The translations under genes were made by a program, and so were the position numbers. Positions 9,286-17,849 of a stretch of DNA of 64,000 nt are shown here, one piece after another. How positions within the stretch are numbered: position 1 is the first letter of the stretch; each line of letters begins with the position of its first letter. The notes beneath the pieces were generated by a model, which did not search any database, was not told where the DNA came from, and was given only the letters and a program-made list of their open reading frames with translations. Origin of the DNA: Marinomonas shanghaiensis (GTDB lineage Bacteria > Pseudomonadota > Gammaproteobacteria > Pseudomonadales > Marinomonadaceae); NCBI RefSeq assembly GCF_003259175.1, contig NZ_QGOK01000019.1, forward strand, positions 1-64,000, in the 5' to 3' direction.

Positions 9286-9924
9286 TTAAATCTCTAACGC
9301 TAATTGCTCCAAAAAGAGACGCATCACTTGTTCACGTCTGCTTCCCTCCAACTGGGCCGAAGGCGTGTTCAAACTCCCCGAGATGCGGAACAGCTTATGA
9401 TAGAAATGATCAATAGAATAACGTACATCATCCGGTTTACGCTCTTCACAGAAAGGATCGTCCAAAGCATACAAAGTTCTGTTTAGCGCCCCACTTACTT
9501 GCATACAACGAGCAATACCTATGGCTCCTAATGCATCCAAACGATCTGCATCTTGAACTATTTTGGCTTCAAGGCTTTCAGGAACGACATTGGCACTAAA
9601 ACTATGAGCTCGAATGGCATGATGAATCGCATCGTAGTACTGACTGGGGTAAGCAATTGACAGTAAAAACGCAACGGCTTTGTCTCCTGCCATTGTCGAA
9701 GCCAAATGTCGATCCGGATGGTTTTTGGGTAAAGACACACAGTCATGCAGCCAAGCAGCAGGAACCACGACCGCTAAATCGGCACACTCTTCAATCGCCA
9801 GTTGCTTCGCAACTTTGACAACGCGAGAAATGTGGCTCAAATCATGAGCTGAGTCAGCATGCCCTTGGGTTTGCAAAAAGACACGGCATTGATGTTCAAG
9901 TTCAGGTAAAAATTCTAATGACAT
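9286..9924 (-). CDS. HD-domain phosphohydrolase (YedJ-like)
   Basis: A 212-residue soluble protein with the HD metal-binding set: His in HDLSHI, the HD pair in AWLHD, further His in IHHAIRAH and the distal Asp in QDADRLDALG. The spacing matches the YedJ group, whose physiological substrate is not firmly known; phosphomonoesters or nucleotides are likely. It stands alone, convergent with the MarR gene and followed on the same strand by no obvious partner. Confidence is high in the fold and low in the substrate. Confidence 0.85.
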   Translation of the reverse strand: MSLEFLPELEHQCRVFLQTQGHADSAHDLSHISRVVKVAKQLAIEECADLAVVVPAAWLHDCVSLPKNHPDRHLASTMAGDKAVAFLLSIAYPSQYYDAIHHAIRAHSFSANVVPESLEAKIVQDADRLDALGAIGIARCMQVSGALNRTLYALDDPFCEERKPDDVRYSIDHFYHKLFRISGSLNTPSAQLEGSRREQVMRLFLEQLALEI

Positions 9925-9997
9925 CGTTTTTCCATGAGAGGTGAGGTATCTACATTAAAATGAAAAAGCCTACCCCATATACATGAAATAACACAGT

Positions 9998-10030
9998 AAA
10001 AAAGGCTTTGATTCGAAAACCAAAGCCTTT
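9998..10030 (-). terminator. rho-independent terminator of ompW
   Basis: A 10-bp perfect stem (10001-10010 with 10021-10030) with a 10-base loop is followed by a T-run on the minus strand. It lies about 25 bases after the ompW stop codon. Confidence 0.8.
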
Positions 10031-10054
10031 CTTTTAACGCTTAGATAAACACTT

Positions 10055-10669
10055 TTAGAAGGTATAACCCACACTTGCCATAAAGGTAATAGGGTCAATG
10101 TCTGTATCAAATGTCCCTGCAATGGTATGCACATCTGTATTGATATCCATGTACCAAAGAGAAGCGTTCGCAAACCAGTTTTCAGCAAAATTCACATCAA
10201 CACCAACCTGAGCGGCAAATCCCAGTGAATTATCAAGACTTACGTCCGTTCCACCTAAAACAGACCCTTTGCCTTTTTCATCGAAGAACACGGTATAATT
10301 TAAACCAGCTCCAACATAAGGGCGGATTTGGCTGTTCGCTTGTCCAAAGTAATACTGTGCCATAATGGATGGTGGTAAATGCGACACTTCAGCGACTTCT
10401 CCCAGCCCTTTTGTTGACACTTTATGAGTAAAAGGGGTTGCGGCTAAAAGCTCAACACCAAATTGCTCTGTCAACATATAAGTCACCGTCACCCCAACTT
10501 GAGTATCACTATCCAGTTCTAGCTCTCCAGAATTGGCGACATCATCACTGCTTTCATTTGGCATCACTACCGCAAGACCACCACGAACAAATACATCGCC
10601 AGCGTTGTGAGCTAACGCAACAGATGAACAAAGCGCAGAAACAAGAGCGAGAGGAAGTATAGCTTTCAT
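10055..10669 (-). CDS. ompW: OmpW-family outer membrane beta-barrel protein
   Basis: A 204-residue precursor with a signal peptide cleaved after SSVALA, followed by an eight-stranded barrel. The beginning NAGDVFVRGGLAVVMPNES is the characteristic OmpW first strand, QYYFG and RPYVGAGLNYT are conserved mid-barrel strands, and the chain ends with Phe as barrel proteins do. OmpW forms a small hydrophobic channel and in related bacteria responds to oxygen and salinity. An FNR-like half-palindrome lies about 70 bases upstream. It is followed by its own terminator, so it is monocistronic. Confidence 0.92.
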   Translation of the reverse strand: MKAILPLALVSALCSSVALAHNAGDVFVRGGLAVVMPNESSDDVANSGELELDSDTQVGVTVTYMLTEQFGVELLAATPFTHKVSTKGLGEVAEVSHLPPSIMAQYYFGQANSQIRPYVGAGLNYTVFFDEKGKGSVLGGTDVSLDNSLGFAAQVGVDVNFAENWFANASLWYMDINTDVHTIAGTFDTDIDPITFMASVGYTF

Positions 10670-10737
10670 AATCGATTCCTTTTTTGGTCAAATAAAATGT
10701 CTGTGACAAAAAGGTAACAGGATAAAAATTTAAATTA

Positions 10738-10751
10738 TTAATCTAGATCAA
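10738..10751. promoter_or_regulatory. FNR/Anr-like box upstream of ompW
   Basis: TTAATCTAGATCAA differs from the FNR consensus TTGAT-N4-ATCAA by one base. It lies 69-82 bases upstream of the ompW start codon. ompW is FNR-controlled in E. coli, which makes the site plausible, but no good -10 element at the ideal class II distance could be identified. Confidence 0.45.
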
Positions 10752-10983
10752 GGTTTTACTCGCCACGTAACAACGACCTCCGCAACCTATTAGCTAGATC
10801 AAGAAAAGCAGAACTACCCAAATAAAATCACTTTTAAGACAATTGTGCAGATAAAAAGATGGAGGCTGGTGAAAACGATGAAAAAGCCATTAGTAAACCT
10901 AATAAAATATAAAAGTAAACTGATTTACCCTAATGCCATTTGTCGGTAAACTTTGCGAAAATTTTCTTATGGAAGAAATACCT

Positions 10984-11862
10984 ATGCCAATACTTATAGC
11001 CGTCACCCTACTTTGGGCGTTTTCATTCAGTTTAATTGGGGTTTATCTTGCCGGACAAGTCGATGCTTGGTTCTCAGTTCTAATGCGCGTATCTCTCGCT
11101 ACGCTGGTTTTTTTACCCTTCTTAAAACTACGCCAGATTGAAGCAAAAATCGCTTTTAAATTGATGATCTGTGGTGCTTTACAGCTGGGAATTATGTACG
11201 GCTTCTACTACCAATCCTTCTTGTATCTGTCTGTACCAGAGGTGCTGTTATTCACTGTAATGACACCACTGTATGTGACGCTGATCAATGACATGCTAGA
11301 CAAACGATTTAATATTGGTTTCGCCATCAGCGCGTTATTGGCCATTCTTGGAGCGGTCGCCATCCGTTACCAAGGTGTCGATGAAGGCTTCATCAAAGGC
11401 CTAATGATAGTGCAATGTGCCAACTTGTGCTTTGCAGCAGGCCAAGTAGGCTATAAACGAATCATCGCAAAAGAGCGTCCAGACCTACCGCAGCGCACAG
11501 TGTTCGGGTGGTTTTTTATCGGCGCTCTCGCCGTCGTTATTCCTTGTTACATCGCCATGGGCAACACAGAACAGTTGCCGACAACGAATCTACAATGGGG
11601 CATCTTGATTTATCTTGGGATTATCGCTTCGGGCTTAGGTTATTTTGCTTGGAACAAAGGGGCAACCATGGTAAACATCGGCACCTTAGCGGTGGCAAAT
11701 AACTTACTCATCCCAGCGGGTATCTTGGTCAATGTGGTTTTTTGGAACAGAGACGCGGATATTCTACGCCTTACAATCGGTGGGGCTATTATCTTGTTGG
11801 CACTTTGGGTCAATGACAAATTCAACCAAAAATTTGCTGACGCTAAAGCAACAACAGCTTAA
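10984..11862 (+). CDS. DMT-superfamily (EamA) transporter
   Basis: A ten-helix drug/metabolite-type transporter made of two EamA repeats; the second begins near GWFFIGALAVVIP and contains GLGYFAWNKG, a characteristic EamA stretch. I place the start at the ATG at 10984 because GGAAG lies at good spacing before it and the protein then begins directly with the first helix; the frame stays open upstream to 10933. The family exports amino acids, amines or carboxylates, but the substrate cannot be told. It is monocistronic with a strong terminator after it. Confidence 0.88.
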   Translation: MPILIAVTLLWAFSFSLIGVYLAGQVDAWFSVLMRVSLATLVFLPFLKLRQIEAKIAFKLMICGALQLGIMYGFYYQSFLYLSVPEVLLFTVMTPLYVTLINDMLDKRFNIGFAISALLAILGAVAIRYQGVDEGFIKGLMIVQCANLCFAAGQVGYKRIIAKERPDLPQRTVFGWFFIGALAVVIPCYIAMGNTEQLPTTNLQWGILIYLGIIASGLGYFAWNKGATMVNIGTLAVANNLLIPAGILVNVVFWNRDADILRLTIGGAIILLALWVNDKFNQKFADAKATTA

Positions 11863-11882
11863 TAAAACGCTAGCCAATCTGT

Positions 11883-11914
11883 AAAAAACGCCTAACAATC
11901 GTTGGGCGTTTTTT
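11883..11914. terminator. bidirectional rho-independent terminator
   Basis: A 14-bp stem (11883-11896 with 11901-11914, one G-T pair) closes on AATC and has A6 on its left and T6 on its right. It can serve both the DMT transporter gene and the converging DUF2057 gene. Confidence 0.92.
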
Positions 11915-11938
11915 ATACATTTAACTAAGAATAATGGC

Positions 11939-12670
11939 TTACTCTTCGGTCAACCAAGTTTGAAAAGCGTTGCGATCACTTTGATCTGCTTTTTTGAACC
12001 AAAACTGTGACATTTCTAATTGAATACTAGAAACAGTTGGTTTGTATAAATCGTCAGCGATCCACACACGGAGATCTTTACGAGTTGCTTCATCAGATTG
12101 GTTATACCAAAACTTCATCATATTAAGTGTGACCTTGTCTGACATGACCTCAGGTGCGGTAACAGGCCCACTAGAGGACGTTGCGCTGCTACCCATAGTT
12201 TTATCTGTTAAGCGTTCAATTTCTGCAACATAGTCACGCGTATTTTGAAAACCCGATTTCGTTGCCAATGCCTGTTGTTGATAATTGACCTCTTTACCAC
12301 TTAATTCATCATGAATAGTGAACTGAGGGTTTTTCGCGTTATCTTCCGCTTGTCTATGTGTTGAGATATAAGGCGCCTTCAGAGTCAAATAAGTATCTTT
12401 TTCAAACAAAAGATCTAATACAATTGGCTCAGACTGAAAGACTTGAGTATCGCCGCCGCTGCGAAATAGCTTATTGAAGCGGACAACAATCTGGTGCTGA
12501 CCTTCGTCAAGGTCCACTTTAAAATCATTACCAAAACGCCCAGCGCTTTCAAGGTCAACATACATAATCTCATACGAACGAGGCACTTCAAATGTTGCCG
12601 CCATTAAAGGCGATGCAATTGAGCCACACAATACGGCTATAAACACTAGAACACGATTTTTTAAGCACAT
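11939..12670 (-). CDS. DUF2057 (YccT/CsgI-like) exported protein
   Basis: A 243-residue exported protein. I choose the ATG at 12670 because AGAGGTG lies at proper spacing before it and the protein then starts with a normal signal peptide ending at PLMA. The mature N-terminal half shows the DUF2057 pattern: YEIMYVD, then LDEGQHQIVVRF, VFQSEPIVLDL and the YLTLKAPY strand. In enterobacteria the family member CsgI/YccT inhibits curli assembly; no curli genes are seen here, so that role should not be transferred. The C-terminal third has two related segments ending in MKFWYNQSDEATRKDLRVWI and MSQFWFKKADQSDRNAFQTW, a small internal repeat not needed for the DUF2057 fold. Confidence 0.75.
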   Translation of the reverse strand: MCLKNRVLVFIAVLCGSIASPLMAATFEVPRSYEIMYVDLESAGRFGNDFKVDLDEGQHQIVVRFNKLFRSGGDTQVFQSEPIVLDLLFEKDTYLTLKAPYISTHRQAEDNAKNPQFTIHDELSGKEVNYQQQALATKSGFQNTRDYVAEIERLTDKTMGSSATSSSGPVTAPEVMSDKVTLNMMKFWYNQSDEATRKDLRVWIADDLYKPTVSSIQLEMSQFWFKKADQSDRNAFQTWLTEE

Positions 12671-12877
12671 AGAACACCTCTTACAACACACAACAAAAAA
12701 AGAAAAGAATTTAGCATAGAGTGCTGTATTATTTGTTTATTAAAATAGGGTTATGAGAAACTTGCTAGATTTTGTCTTTTTTCATACCCTAAAAAAACAA
12801 ACCCTATAGACTGCTGGTCTCTAAATTGCCTTTCTAAAGACTTGTTAGCGCAAAAACAGGATAGAATTCAAAAAATT

Positions 12878-13915
12878 ATGCCAAACAGTGCACAGACCCA
12901 GCTTAACCATTTGTTAACCTTACGAATCATAGAGCTGACGATATTGACTTTAGCCTTCTCATTGGCTGTCAGACCCTTATTTACTGAATCATCAGACATC
13001 TTACAACTGGCCGCACTATTAGCACTCGTCATCGTGATCGGCTTCTATTTTGTTGTCCGATCGAACATGATTCCGAAATGGGAAATTACGTTATCACTGC
13101 TTATTGCTCTAATAATTATTCTACCAACACTTACCATATCAGGTGGTGTCAATAGCCAAGTAGCGTATTTCTTACCGCTTTACCCTATTTTAGCGGCCTT
13201 AATAGGTGGCACAAAAGAATCTGTTGTAATAACTATCATTCTGGTCGTCTACACTGTCATCGCAACTGTATTTGGTGACCTTATTACGGATTTAACAGAT
13301 GAGATAGACTCAAGAGAAAAGTCTCTCGATCGTGGATTTTGGCTAACAACCACCATCGTTTTTAGTGCTTTTTTTGGCCATTTTTTCCTACGAAAATACG
13401 CAGAACTGACGACAAAGTTGAATGAAGAAAACACCCAAGATCCATTAACGGGTCTTTTGAATAGACGAGGATTAAACATTTATTTCAGTATAGAACTCAA
13501 AAAATCTCTATTAACATCATCACCATTAAGCCTAATTTTAATCGATGTCGATTATTTTAAAAAAATAAACGACCAATATGGGCATGACATTGGAGATATT
13601 TGTCTGATTGAGATTGGTCAGTTGCTTAAAAGGAATCTTAAGAATAAAGATATTATTGCTCGATTTGGAGGAGAGGAATTTATTATTATTTTACCAAATA
13701 CGAATAAAGATGAGGCAGCCTTAACTGCAGAGTATTTAAAGGACTTGGTCTCGAAAGAGACTTTCAGTGAATTTAATCTGGCGTTAACGATTACGTTAGG
13801 CGTAACAGATTATGAAAAACACGATGATAATGCTTTAAATATGACAAAACGAGCGGACAAAGCTTTATACAAAGGCAAAGAAAATGGACGAAATAGAGTC
13901 GAATTGTCACAATGA
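12878..13915 (+). CDS. membrane-bound diguanylate cyclase
   Basis: An N-terminal block of about five to six transmembrane helices (a MASE-like sensor) is followed by a GGDEF domain that makes cyclic di-GMP. The domain begins at DPLTGLLNRRG. The catalytic loop reads RFGGEEF, so activity is expected. The allosteric I-site position reads KNKD instead of RxxD, so product inhibition is probably lost or weakened. The ATG at 12878 is preferred over a TTG at 12842 in the same frame. It stands alone, upstream of a converging GNAT gene. Confidence 0.88.
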   Translation: MPNSAQTQLNHLLTLRIIELTILTLAFSLAVRPLFTESSDILQLAALLALVIVIGFYFVVRSNMIPKWEITLSLLIALIIILPTLTISGGVNSQVAYFLPLYPILAALIGGTKESVVITIILVVYTVIATVFGDLITDLTDEIDSREKSLDRGFWLTTTIVFSAFFGHFFLRKYAELTTKLNEENTQDPLTGLLNRRGLNIYFSIELKKSLLTSSPLSLILIDVDYFKKINDQYGHDIGDICLIEIGQLLKRNLKNKDIIARFGGEEFIIILPNTNKDEAALTAEYLKDLVSKETFSEFNLALTITLGVTDYEKHDDNALNMTKRADKALYKGKENGRNRVELSQ

Positions 13916-13931
13916 TTAGTAAGAAATAAAT

Positions 13932-14366
13932 CTAAGAACACTCATTATAAACATCCGGATTCCATTTCTGCATCAGGGTCGATGGATGACTCAAAGACGA
14001 ATAACCAAACTGCTCATACAAACCATGAGCATCACGTGTCACTAATAGTATCCTGCGTAAACCTTGTAGCGCTGGGTAGTCATGAATGGTCTGCATTAAC
14101 CACTTAGACAACCCTTTTCCACGATGTTCCTCATCGATAAAAACATCGGCTAAATAAGCAAATGTGGCTTGATCAGAAATCATTCTAGCAAAACCTATTT
14201 GCTTCCCTTCCGGCGAAAAAACGCCAAAACACAGCGAGTGCTCAAGCGCTCTTTTCAAGGTTGTTTTCGGAATATTGTTTGCCCAGTAGGTATTTGATAT
14301 ATAATGGTGGATAACATCAAAGTCCATCTCTTCATAATCACAGCTAATGCGATAACCTAATACCAT
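13932..14366 (-). CDS. GNAT-family N-acetyltransferase
   Basis: A 144-residue single-domain acetyltransferase. The acetyl-CoA pyrophosphate loop is EEHRGKGLSKWL, matching the R/Q-x-x-G-x-G/A motif A, preceded by the strand FAYLADVFID and followed by LVTRDAHGLYEQFGY, the typical GNAT C-terminal motif. A GGGGA ribosome-binding site precedes the ATG. The acceptor substrate is not evident. The gene converges with the diguanylate cyclase gene and lies 29 bases downstream of the mgtC-like gene on the same strand, so the two may be cotranscribed. Confidence 0.88.
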   Translation of the reverse strand: MVLGYRISCDYEEMDFDVIHHYISNTYWANNIPKTTLKRALEHSLCFGVFSPEGKQIGFARMISDQATFAYLADVFIDEEHRGKGLSKWLMQTIHDYPALQGLRRILLVTRDAHGLYEQFGYSSLSHPSTLMQKWNPDVYNECS

Positions 14367-14395
14367 GTTAGTTCCCCAATGATCCTTCAGTGTAT

Positions 14396-14875
14396 TTATT
14401 CTCTATTACGCCATCGACTGTATTTGGAATGTACACCACGAGTAAAAGCCGACGAGTATACTTCCAAAATATCCACGCCATATAAAATGGCCACAACAAT
14501 AAAAGACAGCTTTATCGCCACATAAGAGTCAATAATAGCAATGCACACACCGATAGAAGCTAATGCCCAAATAGTCGCAGCGGAGGTGACTCCAATCACA
14601 GAGCCGTCTTTTGACAACATAACACCGGCACCAAGGAAACCAATGCCAGTAATAACCTGCCCTATAATTCGTGATGGATCTGTTATATCCACTGCAACTA
14701 ACATAGAAGATGCGATAAACACATACGTCCCTAAAACAATGAGTGCAGAGGTTCTTATGCCTACCGGCTTACCTCTAAGTTGTCGTTCTAAACCAACCAC
14801 AGCACCACAAAAGATAGCCGTCGCAATCGAGCTCCAGCTATAAGGATCAATAGAAAATAACGATTCTAAATTCAT
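14396..14875 (-). CDS. MgtC/SapB-family membrane protein (short form)
   Basis: A 159-residue membrane protein with about four to five helices and the family hallmark VVGLERQLRGKPVGIRTS near residue 26-45, followed by GTYVFIASSM, the conserved RIIGQVITGIGFLGAG, and GLTSAATIW-like sequence (GVTSAATIWALASIGV). It lacks the C-terminal ACT-like domain of Salmonella MgtC. Family members affect magnesium homeostasis and the F-ATPase in pathogens; the role of environmental short forms is poorly known. It heads a probable two-gene unit with the GNAT acetyltransferase gene. Confidence 0.88.
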   Translation of the reverse strand: MNLESLFSIDPYSWSSIATAIFCGAVVGLERQLRGKPVGIRTSALIVLGTYVFIASSMLVAVDITDPSRIIGQVITGIGFLGAGVMLSKDGSVIGVTSAATIWALASIGVCIAIIDSYVAIKLSFIVVAILYGVDILEVYSSAFTRGVHSKYSRWRNRE

Positions 14876-15040
14876 ATGATTTTCTTAGGACAAACGCCAT
14901 GAGTGGAAGAATAAAACCTTATCAATAGGTTACTGAGTTTTTGCTATTAGTATAGTTTTAAATCGGAGATGCGCACAAAAAAGCAGAGAGCGCATACTAA
15001 AACACCGACGTCTTCCATGACATCATATGGATATTTTAAG

Positions 15041-17029
15041 CTAACAAGGCACGAGCACCCAGGCTATAATCGTATTCTCATAACCATCTTGACGTTTATA
15101 TTCTCGATATCCGTTCGACCTCGCAGCACCAATAAGATACACATTGCCGTCGAATCTAATAGCGGTTGCTGTACTGCCATCTTGATAGAGCTCAGTCATG
15201 CTAATCGCAGGAAAAAAGACACTGCCAACAACATGATGGTCCGACGAACTTGCAATGACAAAGCCTTTATCTGAAGTAAACAAGGCTTTAGTACCTGCTT
15301 TTACAACACCATTCTCTCTGGGCAAAATATCATTAAGAATGGCACGAAACTCTACCGTAGAATCGAATACGATACCGATACCACCAACCACCTCATTGTT
15401 TTTTTCAGGACTACGAATAGCCGCATTATAAATATAAGTATGCGCGCCACCGTAACAAGCAAAAGGCATGAATGGCGACACGCAGTAAGCGTAAATATCT
15501 TGCGAGTGGAACACGCCCATTCCTGCAGAATTTTCTTCTATATTTTGTCCAATATAATGCTGATAAGAGTCATCTGAAAAGGCGAGATAACGCCCATTTT
15601 GATCATAAACGTATAAGCTATGATACACAGTATACAAAGAGTGTATTTTCCCTAACGTCTGACGAATACGGCTTTTATCAACCTCTGATGTCGATAATGC
15701 CGTTTGTAACGATGTATTCAATCCCCACCAGCGGCAGTCATTTGCACGTTCATAAAGATTACGATCTATAATGTCTACCGCCAAGCTGGCTTGCAGACTT
15801 ATTGCATTTAATTGGCCCGAAATGATAGTAGAAAACAAAGATTCAATGGAGTTCGCAAACACATTGTCTATGTCTCTACCAATCTTTTTGATGGCTTCTA
15901 GTACAGGCATAAACTCCACAGCATCTTTACGAGCCGCTGTGATAATGCCATTCAAAACAATCAACTCTAGGTCGTCATTGATAGAAATAGATTGACGACG
16001 GATATCAAACAAATCAGCTGAAATAAGCCCAGCAAGATCAGCAACCAATGTTTGATGATCCTGTGTCTCGCTTACCCGATCCATGTTTTCTAATGCTAAT
16101 AAGGACGCCATATGCCAATTTTCAGGTCCAGTATAACCTTGATAAGGTTGGCCTTTGGTCGTCACTTGAACACGGTCTTTATGATAAAACGACACTACTT
16201 TTGGCGCAGCGCTTATAGACAAATGAGTCGGAATCCCCTGCTGGTAACTTTGTGGCGCAAACAGCACGCCCCCCGCACCATTTAAGAGCAGAAAGTGATT
16301 CTCCTCCTGTTCAAATAAAAGATGATTGGTTATTTCTTCTAGTTCATTTTGAAATCGAAAACACAAAACAATAACACCAACAACACCTTCCTCATCTCTT
16401 ACCGCATGAGCATACAAAAGGTTTGGTAGAGAATTCGCCATCAAATCCGTATGCCCAAAATACTCCACATAGCGATCTGGGTATGTAATCGCTTGCTGAA
16501 TGAACCTATCCTGCACCTTGCCTCGTCGTGAAGACTGGCTAAGCTGAAACACCACCTCACCATCAAGCGCAATGAGAAATGCATCTTGGTAGACTGAATA
16601 AATATCGATATAGGCTTGAAGTCTCTGTCTTAAAAAAACACTATCCTCTTCTTTTTGATCACTATTTTTCAAAAATTCGATAACATCATGATCTGTGGCC
16701 AAAAAGCCAATATCAGCCGTTCGCTCAAAAAGGTTACGAATTAACACATCAATCGCCATCTGGCAGCGAGACTGATCTTGCATAATAACTTTTCGAGCCT
16801 GCTCGTTTGTCAAACTGTCAATTAAGCGTTTCTGAAGGCGGTGGAACTGCCCCAATGTATGCTCCATATCTTCCAAAATAGTCGATGCGACTTCTAAACT
16901 ATTAATCTTGCCGATTAAAGCAATTTTTTCCCACCAAGTACTCAATGATTTTAATGTTTGATCGTACTTATCCACCCCTTTGGCAAAACGCTTAATGGTT
17001 GATTGATTTTTAACAAGGAACAGGTCCAC
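15041..17029 (-). CDS. soluble tandem Cache-domain protein without output domain
   Basis: About 662 residues. I place the start at a GTG at 17027-17029 with AGGA eight bases before it. The frame is open to 17197, but that upstream ATG lies inside the preceding gene's terminator hairpin and cannot be the true start. The protein has two similar halves: LIRNLFERTADIGFLATD and, about 350 residues later, IIDRNLYERANDCRWWGL, each followed by a Y-x-x-YQDAF/YHSLYV-type sensor core. These look like two Cache-type ligand-sensing modules. With the chosen start I see no transmembrane helix and no kinase, GGDEF, EAL or methyl-accepting signalling domain. Similar proteins are annotated simply as Cache-domain proteins; the partner is unknown. 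Confidence 0.75.
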   Translation of the reverse strand: MDLFLVKNQSTIKRFAKGVDKYDQTLKSLSTWWEKIALIGKINSLEVASTILEDMEHTLGQFHRLQKRLIDSLTNEQARKVIMQDQSRCQMAIDVLIRNLFERTADIGFLATDHDVIEFLKNSDQKEEDSVFLRQRLQAYIDIYSVYQDAFLIALDGEVVFQLSQSSRRGKVQDRFIQQAITYPDRYVEYFGHTDLMANSLPNLLYAHAVRDEEGVVGVIVLCFRFQNELEEITNHLLFEQEENHFLLLNGAGGVLFAPQSYQQGIPTHLSISAAPKVVSFYHKDRVQVTTKGQPYQGYTGPENWHMASLLALENMDRVSETQDHQTLVADLAGLISADLFDIRRQSISINDDLELIVLNGIITAARKDAVEFMPVLEAIKKIGRDIDNVFANSIESLFSTIISGQLNAISLQASLAVDIIDRNLYERANDCRWWGLNTSLQTALSTSEVDKSRIRQTLGKIHSLYTVYHSLYVYDQNGRYLAFSDDSYQHYIGQNIEENSAGMGVFHSQDIYAYCVSPFMPFACYGGAHTYIYNAAIRSPEKNNEVVGGIGIVFDSTVEFRAILNDILPRENGVVKAGTKALFTSDKGFVIASSSDHHVVGSVFFPAISMTELYQDGSTATAIRFDGNVYLIGAARSNGYREYKRQDGYENTIIAWVLVPC

Positions 17030-17174
17030 TACAAATATCCTAGAAAGCATTGAAGATCGCCGTAAGCAGCAATTAACTTGCCAATACCGAGACAACTGAA
17101 AAAAGCAAAATAATAGTGAATTACACATGACAAGAGCCAATGTGTTAGATAATAACTCTGGTTCTTTAGGATAT

Positions 17175-17200
17175 AAAAAAGGAATGCCCTTAGACATTCC
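17175..17200 (-). terminator. rho-independent terminator after the phytase-like remnant
   Basis: On the minus strand GGAATG pairs with CATTCC (6 bp, 8-base loop) and is followed directly by six T. It starts 25 bases after the stop codon of the remnant at 17226, so the 3' end of the lost gene keeps its terminator. Confidence 0.75.
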
Positions 17201-17225
17201 TACTTTCGTTGTTTTGATAGATCAA

Positions 17226-17510
17226 TCAATTACCCATCAAATCTGCTTTAAAAATGTAGAGACGATTCGAGTCAATCGTGTTTTGATCAAGGTACTTTTG
17301 CTCCAACTTACCGTTGGTCGACCAAGTAGCAAAATCGTCATCGTTTAGCACCCCAAGATGATTGTTATCAATCACCCATAAGCCTTCCATCTTATAGTGT
17401 GGATAAGACACTTCCTTCACCATATCAACCACCAAGGTTTTGCTGACAGGTTTAATCCCTTTTGCCGCTAACGCACCCCAACCCTTAGTGATAAAGCACA
17501 TTGGTGCATT
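17226..17510 (-). pseudogene. C-terminal remnant of a phytase-like esterase
   Basis: About 95 codons resembling the extreme C-terminus of exported proteins of the esterase-like-activity-of-phytase family: GALAAKGIKPVSKTLVVDM, then EGLWVIDNNHLGVLNDDDFA and a closing LYIFKADL. The complete proteins are many times longer. In-frame sequence stops at a TAA at 17511-17513, and I find no continuation of the family upstream. The remnant could only start at an internal ATG (17501) without a ribosome-binding site. I interpret it as the 3' scar of a deleted gene that has kept its stop codon and terminator. Confidence 0.7.
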
Positions 17511-17642
17511 TTATAGAGTAAAGATTCCCTATGGCGCTTTGATGAACAGACATCAAAAAGCCCAAGTCTTGATTGTCAATGACTCAAGCTGTACTTATTC
17601 TTTATATTAAAAGAGTTCTTCTCTATGGTAAAAGAATACGAT

Positions 17643-17825
17643 TTATTGACGCAATGGCTCAGTCGGACCACCACTACGATGATCACCACCGTGATAACCA
17701 TCATTCGAAAATAACGTACAAGCCGCTAAACTAATCAATACCATGCCAATCGATCGTGATTGAATCGTGCTAAGTCGTTTATTACTGAAACACAAAGTTG
17801 GTATATCAAAAAAGAACCTGTTCAT
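17643..17825 (-). CDS. putative very small lipoprotein
   Basis: A 60-residue frame with a basic, hydrophobic N-terminus ending in the lipobox SLAAC (Cys36), then a 25-residue mature part rich in Gly, His and Asp (GYHGGDHRSGG). It begins 24 bases after the hybrid kinase gene on the same strand, so it could be its translationally linked last gene. The n-region is longer than usual and the ribosome-binding site is poor. The other possibility is that it is a leftover N-terminus of a longer lipoprotein, perhaps the one whose C-terminus survives at 17226. The rest of 17511-17642 holds nothing I can identify. Confidence 0.35.
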   Translation of the reverse strand: MNRFFFDIPTLCFSNKRLSTIQSRSIGMVLISLAACTLFSNDGYHGGDHRSGGPTEPLRQ

Positions 17826-17849
17826 AAAAACAAGAATACGAGCCTTATA

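Noticed and set aside
14541..14843. 100-codon open frame antisense to the MgtC-like gene
   Set aside because: It mirrors the real gene on the other strand, has no ribosome-binding site and no protein-like composition. The same holds for many other frames lying inside larger genes, for example antisense to ectB, glcB, aceA and dxs.
17041..17197. N-terminal extension of the tandem-Cache protein with a hydrophobic stretch
   Set aside because: The upstream ATG lies inside the terminator hairpin of the preceding gene, and a GTG with a good ribosome-binding site is available downstream at 17029.
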